Of a stretch of 64,000 bases of DNA, positions 17,861 to 27,581 are shown piece after piece. The position numbers were made by a program, and so were the translations under genes. Each line of letters begins with the position of its first letter. The first letter of the stretch is position 1. A model generated the notes under the pieces. The model was not told the DNA's origin, ran no database searches, and worked only from the letters and a program-made list of their open reading frames with translations. This stretch comes from Hyphomonadaceae bacterium UKL13-1 (GTDB lineage Bacteria > Pseudomonadota > Alphaproteobacteria > Caulobacterales > Aquidulcibacteraceae), in the NCBI GenBank assembly GCA_001602435.1, contig CP012156.1, positions 1,198,001-1,262,000 of the forward strand. Reading direction: 5' to 3'.

Positions 17861-19195
17861 ATGAAAGTCAGATTTGCACCTTCGCCCACCGGCAAGCTCC
17901 ACGTCGGCAATGTGATCACCGCATTGCGCAATTGGTTGTTTGTGCGCCAACATGGCGGCACCTTCTTGTTGCGCATTGACGACACCGATACGGCGCGCTC
18001 CACCCAAGCCTATGAAGACGGGATCCGGACGGACCTGACGTGGCTGGGCCTGACCTGGGATGAAGAGGCGCGCCAATCGGCCCGCTTTGACGTGTATGAC
18101 AAGGCGCGGGATCGGCTGATCGCGGCAGGTCTCCTCTATCCCTGTTATGAGACGTCCGAAGAATTAGACCGCAAGCGTAAGATCGCTTTGTCGCGTAAAT
18201 TGCCCCCGGTGTATGACCGCGCGGCCCTTGCCCTGACGGACGCTGAAAAGGCCGCCTTTGAAGCCGAAGGGCGCAAGCCCCATTGGCGTTTTAAGCTCTC
18301 GGGCAAGCGGGTTGCTTGGCAAGATTTGATCCGCGGCGAGCAAACGGTGGATACGGCCTCTATGTCTGACCCCGTGTTGATCCGCGAAGATGGCGCTTAT
18401 CTCTATACGCTCCCATCGGTCGTGGATGACGTGGATTTGGGCGTGACGCATGTGATCCGGGGTGAAGACCATGTGACCAATACGGGCGCACAGGCAGAAA
18501 TCTTTGAAGCGCTAACCGGCGGCAAGCGCCCTGAATTTGGCCACTTCCCGCTGTTGGTGGGCGCGGACGGTGAGACCTTGTCGAAGCGTATCGGTTCGCT
18601 GTCGGTCGAAAGCCTACGCGAGCAGGGGGTAGCACCCTTGGCGGTCCTGTCCTTGATGGCGCGGATCGGCACCTCTGACCCGGTTGAGGCGGTTGATAAT
18701 TTGGACGCTCTGGTGGCGGGTTTTGACTTTGGCAAGATCGGCCGTGCACCAGCCCGCTTCGACCCTGAAGATGTCCGCCGTTTGGATGCGCAATTGCTGC
18801 AGCATGCGGACTATGCGGCGATCCAGCCGCGCCTTGCCGCGATTGAGTGCGATCTGGGAGAAGCCTTTTGGCTGGCGGTGCGCGGTAATCTCGCGAAGTT
18901 TGATGATGTGGCGCTCTGGGCACGTGTCGTCCAAGGCCCGATTGAGCCACAAATTGACGAGCCAGACTTTATCGCCACGGCGGCGGGCCTTTTGCCAGCT
19001 GGGCCCTATGATGAGACCTCTTGGTCAGGCTTTACCGAGGCGGTGAAGGCGGCAACTGGTGCCAAAGGCAAAGGCTTGTTCATGCCTTTGCGCAAGGCGC
19101 TGACGGGCCAAGAACATGGGCCAGAGATGAAGTTGATCTTTATGCTGATCGGCCCAGAGCGGGCGGCAAGCCGTTTGGCGGGCAAAGCTTCTTAA
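17861..19195 (+). CDS. gltX: Glutamyl-tRNA synthetase
   Basis: This 444-residue class I synthetase has the HIGH-equivalent PSPTGKLHVGN at residues 7-17, the IDDTDTARS glutamate-binding motif and the KMSKS-equivalent LSKRIGSLS. A C-terminal anticodon-binding domain is present, so it is a true GluRS and not a glutamyl-Q synthetase. It charges tRNA-Glu, possibly also tRNA-Gln where GatCAB exists. ATG start after AGGAAAG. It is divergent from lexA, and its end overlaps the converging TetR gene by 4 bases. Confidence 0.93.
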   Translation: MKVRFAPSPTGKLHVGNVITALRNWLFVRQHGGTFLLRIDDTDTARSTQAYEDGIRTDLTWLGLTWDEEARQSARFDVYDKARDRLIAAGLLYPCYETSEELDRKRKIALSRKLPPVYDRAALALTDAEKAAFEAEGRKPHWRFKLSGKRVAWQDLIRGEQTVDTASMSDPVLIREDGAYLYTLPSVVDDVDLGVTHVIRGEDHVTNTGAQAEIFEALTGGKRPEFGHFPLLVGADGETLSKRIGSLSVESLREQGVAPLAVLSLMARIGTSDPVEAVDNLDALVAGFDFGKIGRAPARFDPEDVRRLDAQLLQHADYAAIQPRLAAIECDLGEAFWLAVRGNLAKFDDVALWARVVQGPIEPQIDEPDFIATAAGLLPAGPYDETSWSGFTEAVKAATGAKGKGLFMPLRKALTGQEHGPEMKLIFMLIGPERAASRLAGKAS

Positions 19196-20775
19196 GGCGA
19201 CTTGGCACGATGGGCTTCTAAAGCGTCATCCCACCTCATTTTCTTGCGCATCGCATGGAAATGAGGTGTGCCATAGATCTGGAAGAATTCGTCGGCCATT
19301 TGCCAAGCTTCTTCAAACCAAGAGCCGTTCGGGGTTTCTAAAACGCCATTTCTGAGGCAACGGCTGGTGATATCGACACTGGGGCCTCGAAACGCGTGCA
19401 TCATGTCCACACTTGGCGGCTCGTTAATCAAGTTGTCCGTATGGAGCTTTTCTAGGCCCCTGTACCAATTCAGGAGGTTATATTGATTGACCTGATTGCC
19501 AACGCTTTTCGATTCTTGTTTGAAGGGTTGCATGTTTGACGATGCACGCATCGTATTCGCATTCACAATTTTCGGATCTATAAAGGTTTCTATAAAATTG
19601 GCAGAAAAGAAGGCCAAACGCTCGATGGGGTTTGTTGAATCTAACCTCCTTGACAGCCAAGCCAAGTAAAAGCTGGCATTTAGGCCATCGGCCAGTTGGT
19701 ATATTTCCGCATCATCGCGGAAGATCCGATACAGCGTGGCAGTGGAGACACCGGCCTGTTTCGCAACGGCAGCCATGTTAAGGCGTCCATAGCCTTGCGT
19801 ATAATTCTGATATGCAGCGGCAGCGACAATTCGGGTTCGGCGATTGGTCGCATCTAATCGATTAGGGCTTTTGCTCAAAAGTCTCTGAAATTCTTGCGTA
19901 ATGAAAGCATCCGCGTTGGCTGGTATTGGCTTTGATCGCGCCGCTTCTTGAAGGCCACGCAAAAAAGGAAGCTCATCTTCTATAGCGGCTCGAAGCTTCT
20001 TTTCGTCCGATACTTGAAACGGGGTTCTCGCCAGAGCGCGTCCATCCAGCCACTGCACGTTACCCTGGTTTCGCAAGGTGTGAAACTTGGCCGTTCCATA
20101 AAGCGTGAAGAATTGCTCCGTAATCTTGACTGCCTCTTCATACCAGCCTGTAACGGGTTGAAAGGGTTCTGTATTTCCTCGCTGCCATTCAAGGGTCCGC
20201 ACGTCAATTGAACCAAAGACCCGGGCCAACATAGCGGATGGATCGCGATCTTCAAGGAACCCGTCTCGGCGCAGGGTATCGAAGAGGGTCAAGGCGATCT
20301 GTTGGGTTTTAATGTTGAAATTTGCCGCGATTTTGCGCGCATCCGCTCCGATTTCGGTTTCTCGATGCAAAATGTAGCCTTGTGTATGGAAAAACAATTG
20401 CACGCTGGATTGCCGCCAGAGCGACAAGATATGATGGATAAACTCAACAAGATTGCGGAACGGATGGGGATGGGTTGGGGCTTCGCGAATCGCCTCCAAG
20501 ATGATCTGGTTGGCCAGCTCCAAGACGCGTAAGTGAAGTTGGTTGCGTTCGGGGTAAAGTCGGTAGAGCGTGGCGGTCGATACGCCAGCGCGTTCTGCGA
20601 TCCGGCTAATGTTGGCGTCGTTGAATCCGACTTCGGTCCACTCTTGCAACGTGCTGGCTTGGATACGCGTTTGGCGTACTTCATCATCCTGCCGTTTGGC
20701 TTGCTTCGCCAAAAGGGCACGAATTCTGGTTTCGAACAGTGGCCCGGCCACATCTGGCTGACTGCGTGTTTCCAT
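19192..20775 (-). CDS. Tandem (double) TetR-type regulator A
   Basis: This 527-residue protein contains two TetR-like halves in one chain. Helix-turn-helix 1 is at about residues 55-77 (ERAGVSTATLYRLYPE) and helix-turn-helix 2 at about 333-353 (KQAGVSTATLYRIFRDD). Each half ends with the same pattern: WYEEAVKITEQFFTLYGT and WFEEAWQMADEFFQIYGT, followed by F-H-x-x-R. Ordinary TetR proteins are 190-220 residues and dimerise, so this one may be a pseudo-dimer. The ATG at 20775 is preferred over a TTG at 20787. Ligand unknown. Confidence 0.82.
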   Translation of the reverse strand: METRSQPDVAGPLFETRIRALLAKQAKRQDDEVRQTRIQASTLQEWTEVGFNDANISRIAERAGVSTATLYRLYPERNQLHLRVLELANQIILEAIREAPTHPHPFRNLVEFIHHILSLWRQSSVQLFFHTQGYILHRETEIGADARKIAANFNIKTQQIALTLFDTLRRDGFLEDRDPSAMLARVFGSIDVRTLEWQRGNTEPFQPVTGWYEEAVKITEQFFTLYGTAKFHTLRNQGNVQWLDGRALARTPFQVSDEKKLRAAIEDELPFLRGLQEAARSKPIPANADAFITQEFQRLLSKSPNRLDATNRRTRIVAAAAYQNYTQGYGRLNMAAVAKQAGVSTATLYRIFRDDAEIYQLADGLNASFYLAWLSRRLDSTNPIERLAFFSANFIETFIDPKIVNANTMRASSNMQPFKQESKSVGNQVNQYNLLNWYRGLEKLHTDNLINEPPSVDMMHAFRGPSVDITSRCLRNGVLETPNGSWFEEAWQMADEFFQIYGTPHFHAMRKKMRWDDALEAHRAKSP

Positions 20776-20928
20776 GGGTAAGTCCAATGGGGATCGGAAT
20801 TTCCATTAACGCTAGGAGCAAAACATTTCTCTGTCTACAGGTAGTCACCAGCGTCTAGGTCAGCCTGTTCGCCCTTTGAGTCATTGCTGGCCTACCGAGT
20901 TGTAAGCGCAAGAATGCCAAGCGGCTCT

Positions 20929-22497
20929 TCATCTTTTTTGGTCCCCATCCCAATCCATCTTTTCCCGCATCGCATGAAATTGCGGCGTGCCATAAATGAC
21001 GAAGAAGTCTTCGGCGACTTGCCAGCAGGCCTCGGCCCAGCTGCCTTCGGGCTTAGGCGTAGCTCCGAGGTTGCTTTTGTGCCCCCAAGACAGGCTCTGG
21101 ATGGGGCCATAAAGGGCGTGGATCATGGCCCAGTCAATCTCGCCTTGGAGGTAGCCTTCCGCCTTAAGGCGACTAAATCGACGAGACCAAAAGGCGAAAA
21201 TATAGCTTTTGATGAAATTTGAGGTGTGAAGCCTTGTCTCGCGCCCTTGATCGGCCAGTAGGCCAAATTGGATTGAGCTGACCTGCAGGCTGCGGGTGTC
21301 CAAATAGGTGTCGACCGCGATTTTGAGATAGTCCGCCATGCGCTTTATCGGGTTTGCCGCTTCCACATCGCGCGACAGCCAAGCGCTAAAGAAGGCCAAA
21401 CCCAGACTATGGGCCTCTCGATACAGGTTTAGATCGTCGGGAAAGGTCCGGTACAAGGTTTTGGTCGAGACGCCTGCGCGCTTGGCAATACCGGCCATGC
21501 TAATCTGTTCATAGCCGACGCGATAATTTTCAAACAAAGTCGCCGCGACGATCCGCAAATAACGGTCGCTCGTATCCAGGCGATTGCTCCCATGGGTCAG
21601 CATGTGCGTGAGCTGTCCCTCAACAAACGCGATAAAGTCAGCGGGCAAAGGCCCCTCAACGACCGCGCGCTCTAGGGACTCTAGCTGCAAAAGCCCTTTG
21701 CTCTCGAGCGTGGCTTCAGGCGCTTGGGCTGGTTCAGGTTGCGGTGAGGGGGTGGCAGCAGCAAAGCTGGGCCAGTCCCACCCGAGGGTCTGACACGCTG
21801 TTTCGTACTTCTTCGTGCCGTAAATCTCGAAGAAGGCTTCAACAATCGTCGCGATCTCGTGAGGCCACCCCTTGTCAGGAATATAGGTGCCGCGGCCGCT
21901 ATGGTGCCAATGCAGGGTGCGGGCTTCGATCGGGCCGATTAATCGGAAAATCATGTGGTTGATTGAGGCAGGTTTCAGAAAACCTTCATCAACTAAGATT
22001 TGCAGCCGTTCCTGCCAATATTGAATAAGCCCAGCATAGCCCGCTACGGCAATGATGCTGGCCTGTTCTTTGACGCTAGAATCCATTCGGACCATAAAGG
22101 TTTGGCTGAGCGAGAATTGCTTGAAATAGGGCTCTCGTAGGACAGCGGCATAGTGCTGGGCCATTTCTAGCAAATCCCGCACTGGATTAGGATGCGGCGG
22201 GCATTCCTTCATCGCCTCGACCAGCAATTGCTGGCCAAGCGCTAGGGTTTCTAGATGCATCTCGTCGCGGTTCGGAAACAGGCGATAAAGCGTCGCGGTT
22301 GAAACCTTGGCGCGGGCTGCAATGGTTGTCATTTGGGCGCTTAAGAGGCCGACTTCCGCCCATTCCTGAAGGACAGCCGCAAGGATCAGATAAGAGCGCG
22401 TGCCATCATCCTGACGGCGCACCCGCACCGACAATTGGGTGCGAATCTGTTGCTCGAAACAGCGGTGCTGTTCTGCACGGGGAAAGGGAGCATTCAT
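20929..22497 (-). CDS. Tandem (double) TetR-type regulator B
   Basis: This 522-residue paralogue of regulator A has the same layout. Helix-turn-helix 1 is at about 55-77 (ARAKVSTATLYRLFPN), the first YGTKKYET end motif is near 235, a Pro/Ala linker follows, then helix-turn-helix 2 (KRAGVSTKTLYRTFPDD) and a final YGTPQFHAMREKMDWD. N-halves of A, B and the ORF at 23346 resemble one another more than they resemble C-halves, so the duplication predates paralogue divergence. It is 153 bases upstream of A on the same strand. Confidence 0.82.
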   Translation of the reverse strand: MNAPFPRAEQHRCFEQQIRTQLSVRVRRQDDGTRSYLILAAVLQEWAEVGLLSAQMTTIAARAKVSTATLYRLFPNRDEMHLETLALGQQLLVEAMKECPPHPNPVRDLLEMAQHYAAVLREPYFKQFSLSQTFMVRMDSSVKEQASIIAVAGYAGLIQYWQERLQILVDEGFLKPASINHMIFRLIGPIEARTLHWHHSGRGTYIPDKGWPHEIATIVEAFFEIYGTKKYETACQTLGWDWPSFAAATPSPQPEPAQAPEATLESKGLLQLESLERAVVEGPLPADFIAFVEGQLTHMLTHGSNRLDTSDRYLRIVAATLFENYRVGYEQISMAGIAKRAGVSTKTLYRTFPDDLNLYREAHSLGLAFFSAWLSRDVEAANPIKRMADYLKIAVDTYLDTRSLQVSSIQFGLLADQGRETRLHTSNFIKSYIFAFWSRRFSRLKAEGYLQGEIDWAMIHALYGPIQSLSWGHKSNLGATPKPEGSWAEACWQVAEDFFVIYGTPQFHAMREKMDWDGDQKR

Positions 22498-22596
22498 TCC
22501 TAGCCTCGTTTGAGCGCTTCCTCTGTCCGCCCGGCCAGATGGTTCAACAATCGATTGAGTTGAGTAGAAAGATAAAGGCTGATCATCGCAAGGTCC

Positions 22597-23349
22597 TTAT
22601 ACTGATTTTGCGGTTCGAAATGCCGCCAAATCGGCATCCCAGTTGAGCTTGTTACGATTTGTTTGAAAATGAGGCGTTCCATAGAGCGTCAGAAAGTCGT
22701 CTGTCGCCCGCCAGCAATCTTCAAATTTTGAGGTGTCTGAGACATAGGGTAAATCGGTTTGGACCGTCGGATAGAACAGAAGGCTTTCAATCGGGCCCCA
22801 GAAAATCTCGATCAGATTCCAATCTGGCTCAAGATGGAGATAGCCCTCTGCTTTCAGTTTTTTGAATTGGCCGAGCCAGAAGTCCGAGGAATATTTGAGA
22901 TAGGGCGTCACACGGGCGCTCAAATTCGGGTCCCGATCACATATCATGTAATAGAGCGGCGAAAGTGCTTCCATAGCCTTTGGCCGCGTCCAGACCTGAA
23001 CGCGGCGATCCAGCAAGGTTGCGAGGCGAAGAAGAGGATTTGGGTGAACGAAGTCATAGGTCAACCAATCGAGATATTGTTGCAGACCTAGATTGTAGCC
23101 CGCCTCATAGAGCGCATTATCATCCGGAAACAGGCGATAAAGCGTGGCCGTAGACACGCCCGCGCGTTTGGCCACGGCTGGCACGCTTAATTGAGTGTAA
23201 TTCTTGGAGAGGGTTTCGAAATGAACAGCCGCCGCGATCCTTTGGCGGCGATTGGTCGAATCGAGGCGATTGCCCTTCTGGGACAGCATAAGTTCAAGCT
23301 GTTGCAGGATGAATGCATCAACATCCTTCGGCTCTTGCGAGGCGGTCAC
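22597..23349 (-). CDS. TetR-type regulator, C-half of a split double regulator
   Basis: About 250 residues equivalent to the C-terminal half of regulators A and B. It has a short leader, KRAGVSTATLYRLFPDD as helix-turn-helix, and a terminal DDFLTLYGTPHFQTNRNKLNWD. The best start is a GTG at 23349 whose last two bases form part of the stop of the preceding gene (GTGA), indicating translational coupling. A TTG at 23367 would give a longer overlap. It presumably pairs with the adjacent N-half protein. Confidence 0.75.
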   Translation of the reverse strand: MTASQEPKDVDAFILQQLELMLSQKGNRLDSTNRRQRIAAAVHFETLSKNYTQLSVPAVAKRAGVSTATLYRLFPDDNALYEAGYNLGLQQYLDWLTYDFVHPNPLLRLATLLDRRVQVWTRPKAMEALSPLYYMICDRDPNLSARVTPYLKYSSDFWLGQFKKLKAEGYLHLEPDWNLIEIFWGPIESLLFYPTVQTDLPYVSDTSKFEDCWRATDDFLTLYGTPHFQTNRNKLNWDADLAAFRTAKSV

Positions 23350-24140
23350 ACCAGCCCCCAATCCCAATTATAGAGGCGGCGATTTTCTTCAAATTTCTCA
23401 GTGCCATAGAGCCTGAAGAAATCTTGCACGACTTGGTGTGCATCGTGCTCCCAGCTAATGGCCGGGCTACGCGGCGCATGGCCCATCATGAACCAGCCAA
23501 AGGTCCGCGCTTCTAACGCGCCAACCAAGCGACAGCGTTGCCATTCGATCTGGTCGAGTTTGATCCAGCCGCTATCGACCAGCGCTTGGATTTTTGCGTA
23601 CCAGACCTGTTTGAGCTTTTCATGATTTTCGGCGGCAATTGCACTGACAGCGCTTTGCAAATCAGGCTCAAGCAGCATCAGGCGTTGAGCCAGTAACATT
23701 TGCTGGGGGGCGGGATGGGCGAGTGTCTCGGCGTGGTTACACAGCATGCCCGTCAGGTCCCGGATCGGGTTTGGGTGCTTGGGATAGGTCGAAACCGCTT
23801 CAATCAAGATTGCCTGCCCAAATTGGAGGGCCTGGCGGAACAGAAATGATTTGTCGGGGAAGTCTCGGTAGAGGGTTGCTGTCGACATACCGGCCCGATT
23901 GGCGATGCTGGAGACTTGCCCTTTCAGATAACCCACCTCGGTCCATTCTTGCAGGACGCTCGCAAGGGTTCGGTTATTGCGCGCCTTCGCATCGTTTCGA
24001 CGCACAGCGGCCTTGAGGTAGCGTCGGATTTGGTTGTCGAAATACAGTCCACCTTCAGGGGTGGCAATTTGGGACGCCAAGGCGCTACCCTCAGGGCCGT
24101 CAGCCGCACTTAGCTTGAAGGTAAAATTTTCCATTTTCAT
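23346..24140 (-). CDS. TetR-type regulator, N-half of a split double regulator
   Basis: About 264 residues equivalent to the N-terminal half of A and B. It has a unique 40-residue leader, NRAGMSTATLYRDFPDK as helix-turn-helix, and ends VVQDFFRLYGTEKFEENRRLYNWDWGLV. It stops exactly where the next ORF begins (GTGA overlap). That makes a clean two-gene version of the fused proteins, not a random frameshift. It is the first gene of a likely C-D-B-A minus-strand operon. Starts at 24140 or 24134 are both possible. Confidence 0.75.
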   Translation of the reverse strand: MKMENFTFKLSAADGPEGSALASQIATPEGGLYFDNQIRRYLKAAVRRNDAKARNNRTLASVLQEWTEVGYLKGQVSSIANRAGMSTATLYRDFPDKSFLFRQALQFGQAILIEAVSTYPKHPNPIRDLTGMLCNHAETLAHPAPQQMLLAQRLMLLEPDLQSAVSAIAAENHEKLKQVWYAKIQALVDSGWIKLDQIEWQRCRLVGALEARTFGWFMMGHAPRSPAISWEHDAHQVVQDFFRLYGTEKFEENRRLYNWDWGLV

Positions 24141-24143
24141 CAA

Positions 24144-24664
24144 CCCACAGCCTCATTCTCCAGCTGCTTTGCGGCTGGTGCTCATGCTCCCAAGTTCACA
24201 CACCCCTTTCGACCTCAGGCGAGCCATTCATGGCCCTAGAACGATCGCTTGGCTTTGTTCCAGATCACCCTTTTCAATCACCCCGCAAAGGCGGGCATCT
24301 TAAGAGTTGACTTGGCCTTTATACCAAAAAGTAATGTGTTTACTTTGTTGCGATACAAAGAATAAAACGAATCAAATTCGAAATAAATATTCAATTACAG
24401 TTAACGATTAAAATAATAGTAAATTCAGTGGCTTAGACGTTAAAAATTCGCTAATTTCCCCTGTAAATTGTATAATATAAAATTTTAAATTTATTTGCTG
24501 CAAACTTTAATCGCAATGTAGGAAAAATATACTCAAATTTACTTTGGCGTATTTCTGATTTTCGCGGGATAGTTTGGCCGTGGCTGAGCACGCACGCGAA
24601 GGCCGGCGCGCCAAGTTCTGGCGACGTCCAAAAGCGGCGGATTTCGACTGCGGTAAGAGGGGCG
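24144..24664. other. AT-rich intergenic region
   Basis: No gene is seen. The half from about 24310 to 24560 is very rich in A and T, unlike the GC-rich flanks, and has no ORF of note. It holds the promoter of the TetR array and may mark an insertion edge. Confidence 0.6.
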
Positions 24665-25219
24665 TTAAGCCTTGCTTTGAGCGGCGGCTAAACCATCCAA
24701 CGCTTCTTCTGGTGTGTCCACGCAAAAGAAGGAATTGCGGAACGCCTCGGGCGTGAATTTGGTGACAATGGTTGCCTCAATCAGATCGACAAAGGGCTGC
24801 CAGAATGTACGCCCAACGAACACCACGGGCTTGCGGTGCAGTTCGAGGCGTTGCCACGACAGGGTCTCAACCACTTCTTCCAGGGTGCCAATGCCGCCGG
24901 GCAGAACGATGAAAGCGTCGGATTCTGCAAACAGGCCCCATTTACGCTCGTGCATGGTCTCCACCATCCGCGTTTCAAAAGCTGGATTGGGCTTTTCCCA
25001 CTTGGTCAAAAAGTGCGGCATGATCCCCAAGACTTCGCCACCGGCTTCATGGGCTGCCCGCGAGGAGGCCCCCATCAGGCCGACATTGCCGCCGCCATAG
25101 ACGAGCCGAATGCCGCGCTTGGCGATTGCTTGGCCCATCTGGGTGGCAAGCTCAAGGTAAGCTGGGTCCACAAGGTTGGAAGAACCACAATAGACACAGA
25201 CAGATTTCAGTTTGCTCAT
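24665..25219 (-). CDS. LOG-family (Rossman-fold TIGR00730) phosphoribohydrolase
   Basis: This 184-residue protein has the two LOG signatures: a YGGGNVGLMG loop and PGGIGTLEE near residue 118. Relatives are cytokinin riboside 5'-monophosphate phosphoribohydrolases or general nucleoside-monophosphate nucleosidases, often mis-named lysine decarboxylases. The ATG at 25219 has AAGGAG seven bases upstream. The longer frame to 25273 has none. It is divergent from the ABC transporter gene. Confidence 0.9.
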   Translation of the reverse strand: MSKLKSVCVYCGSSNLVDPAYLELATQMGQAIAKRGIRLVYGGGNVGLMGASSRAAHEAGGEVLGIMPHFLTKWEKPNPAFETRMVETMHERKWGLFAESDAFIVLPGGIGTLEEVVETLSWQRLELHRKPVVFVGRTFWQPFVDLIEATIVTKFTPEAFRNSFFCVDTPEEALDGLAAAQSKA

Positions 25220-25382
25220 GCCCTGCTCCTTAAGCCGTTCTGACACATGCACGCGACTCGGTTGGTGCGACACATGATTTTGCGTGGGCTATATGCATGT
25301 TTCCTGACAATTGTGCATCAAGCCTTGCCAGCAAACGCATTTGGGCTGTTCAATCGGACGCAACATTGCCTATGTGCTCTTT

Positions 25383-27200
25383 ATGAGAAAAGGCGAACGC
25401 ACCGCTGCCGACGCAGCCAATGAGATTTCACCCATCGGTCGTGCGTTGTCGCGCTTGGTTCGATTGATCGGTGGACTTGATACAACCGAGCTACGCGTGC
25501 GGGTCGGGTTGGCATTGGGGCTGACCCTGATTTCTAAGGTTTTCATCGTCGGGGCGCCTCTGGTGCTCGCCGATGCCGTTAATGGCCTCACGAGCGGCAG
25601 CAATCCGTCTTGGGACAGCGTGTTTCTGATGGCGATTGGCGCTTGGGCCTTGATGCGCTTTTTGGGCTCTGGAGCGCCGCAATTGCGCGACACCATTTTC
25701 CAGCCCGTCAGCGAAGAGGCGCAAAGGCGGGCAGGGGTTGCCGTCTTTGGCCATGTACATGCCCTTGGGATCCGATTTCATCAGTCCAAGCGAACGGGGG
25801 CGGTGTGGCGCACGATTGAGCGCGGGGTTCGCGCCATCGATTTTCTAACCCGCTTTGTCGCCTTCAACATCGGACCAACCTTGATTGAGCTCGTCATGGC
25901 AGCCGTTGTTCTCGGGGTGCGCTATGGTTGGTTCTTTGCCTTGATCGCGGCATCGACCGTCGTGGTTTATACGATCATCACCTTGGCGATCACCGAATGG
26001 CGCCTGCAATATCGTCGCGACATGAATGATGCCGATAGCGAAGCAACAGGTCGGGCGGTCGATTCCTTGATGAATTTCGAGACCGTCAAAGCTTTTGCCG
26101 CCGAAGCGCGCGAGACGGAGCGATACAATCAAGCGGTGCGAACCTATGCCCGTGCTTCGGTTCAATCGAACGCCACCTTACAGGGCCTCAATGCCGCGCA
26201 AGGCTTCATCCAGAACTTAGGCCTTGCGGCGATGGTGGCGGCTGCCGGCTATGCGATCTCACGCGGGACGATGGGGGCGGGGGATATTGCCGCCGTCACA
26301 TTGGTGATGCTGAACCTCTATGGGCCGCTGAATATCTTGGGCTTTGCTTGGCGCGAGATCAAACAAAGCTCCATCGATATGGAAGCCATGTATGCACTGC
26401 TCGATGAAGTGCCCGATATTGCTGACAAGCCAGCCGCGCCCGCCTTGAACGTCAGTAAAGGTGAGGTGCAATTTGATCGCGTCGCCTTTGTCCATGATGG
26501 CCGTCACGCGGGCCTGTCCGACGTGTCCTTCACCATCCCCACGGGCAAGACGGTGGCGATTGTCGGCCCGTCTGGTTCGGGTAAGTCTACCATTGTGCGC
26601 TTGCTGTTCCGCTTCTATGACCCCCAAGCTGGTGCCGTGCGCATTGATGGCCAAGACTTGCGCGATGTGACCCAAGAAAGTGTCCGTGCGGCCATCGGCC
26701 TCGTGCCGCAGGACGTTGTCCTGTTCAACGACACCTTGGCCTATAATATCGCCTACGGCCGCCCAGATGCCCCACAAGAAGAAATTGAACAGGCTGCCAA
26801 AATGGCCCGCCTAGAGGGCCTGATCGCGGCCGCACCCATGGGACTGGCAACCAAAGTGGGGGAGCGTGGCTTAAAGCTGTCAGGTGGCGAGCGTCAGCGC
26901 GTCGGCATTGCCAGAGCGCTGCTCAAAAACCCCCCGATCCTTGTTCTGGATGAAGCCACATCCAGCCTCGACTCGGTCACCGAAGCCGAAGTGCGCGAGG
27001 CCTTAGAAGATGCCGCCAAGGGCCGCACGACACTCGTGGTCGCCCATCGCCTGTCGACGGTTGCTGATGCGGACGAAATCATTGTGCTGGCCGACGGCAA
27101 GGTCGCCGAACGCGGCAGCCATGACGCGCTTTTGGCCAAGGGCGCGGTCTATGCCGAATTGTGGGAGATGCAGGCCCGCATGAATGCGGAACCAGCCTAG
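25383..27200 (+). CDS. Atm1/HMT-type ABC exporter (fused permease and ATPase)
   Basis: This 605-residue half-transporter has six membrane helices over about residues 40-330, then an ATPase with Walker A GPSGSGKST, signature LSGGERQRVGIARAL, Walker B ILVLDEATSSLD and the H-loop VVAHRLST. The transmembrane part resembles the ABCB7/Atm1 group (NFETVKAFAAEARE), which exports glutathione-linked sulfur or metal compounds. It works as a homodimer in the inner membrane. The ATG at 25383 is chosen as the usual family start, although no clear ribosome site is seen. Confidence 0.88.
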   Translation: MRKGERTAADAANEISPIGRALSRLVRLIGGLDTTELRVRVGLALGLTLISKVFIVGAPLVLADAVNGLTSGSNPSWDSVFLMAIGAWALMRFLGSGAPQLRDTIFQPVSEEAQRRAGVAVFGHVHALGIRFHQSKRTGAVWRTIERGVRAIDFLTRFVAFNIGPTLIELVMAAVVLGVRYGWFFALIAASTVVVYTIITLAITEWRLQYRRDMNDADSEATGRAVDSLMNFETVKAFAAEARETERYNQAVRTYARASVQSNATLQGLNAAQGFIQNLGLAAMVAAAGYAISRGTMGAGDIAAVTLVMLNLYGPLNILGFAWREIKQSSIDMEAMYALLDEVPDIADKPAAPALNVSKGEVQFDRVAFVHDGRHAGLSDVSFTIPTGKTVAIVGPSGSGKSTIVRLLFRFYDPQAGAVRIDGQDLRDVTQESVRAAIGLVPQDVVLFNDTLAYNIAYGRPDAPQEEIEQAAKMARLEGLIAAAPMGLATKVGERGLKLSGGERQRVGIARALLKNPPILVLDEATSSLDSVTEAEVREALEDAAKGRTTLVVAHRLSTVADADEIIVLADGKVAERGSHDALLAKGAVYAELWEMQARMNAEPA

Positions 27201-27245
27201 CGCGCAACTTGGCTTTGCTTCTTGGATTTTTTGGGTGGAGGAAAG

Positions 27246-27321
27246 TGGCTCCCCGAGTAGGGCTCGAACCTACGACAAAGCGATTAACAGTCGCTTGCTC
27301 TACCAACTGAGCTATCGGGGA
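27246..27321 (-). tRNA. tRNA-Asn (GTT)
   Basis: A 76-base cloverleaf with CCA encoded. The acceptor stem is TCCCCGA/TCGGGGA, the D-arm TAGCTCAGTTGGTAGAGCA and the T-arm GTTCGAGCC. The anticodon loop reads CTGTTAATC, giving anticodon GTT. Confidence 0.97.
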
Positions 27322-27435
27322 ACACTTGAAGGCGCGCCTTATACCGCCACCTTCGGATCGTGCAAGCCTTTGATGCGGTTTGATTGCAGCAAGCTGCAGA
27401 TCAAGACATCCAAGGCATCCAAAAACCAAGGGCCC

Positions 27436-27467
27436 AAAAAAAGCGGGGAGCCGTTGCAGGCCCCCCG
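27436..27467 (-). terminator. Rho-independent terminator after the nitroreductase
   Basis: On the minus strand, a 9-bp stem with one mismatch (CGGGGGGCC with GGCTCCCCG) and a 6-base loop is followed by seven T. It lies about 115 bases after the nitroreductase stop. Confidence 0.75.
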
Positions 27468-27581
27468 TTAAGATCGGGTATGGTGGGGTGTCTTCCGAAG
27501 AAGACAAGGCCAGTTAATATGATTCTAACCTTAATGTTCGGTTAATATCGTTGTTACTGATGGGTATGGCCTTGGGCTAGA

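Noticed and set aside
23346..23367. Frameshift mutation in a single double-TetR gene
   Set aside because: The ORFs meet in an exact GTGA stop/start overlap and each matches a full half of the paralogues, so a true gene pair is the simpler reading. A sequencing error cannot be fully excluded.
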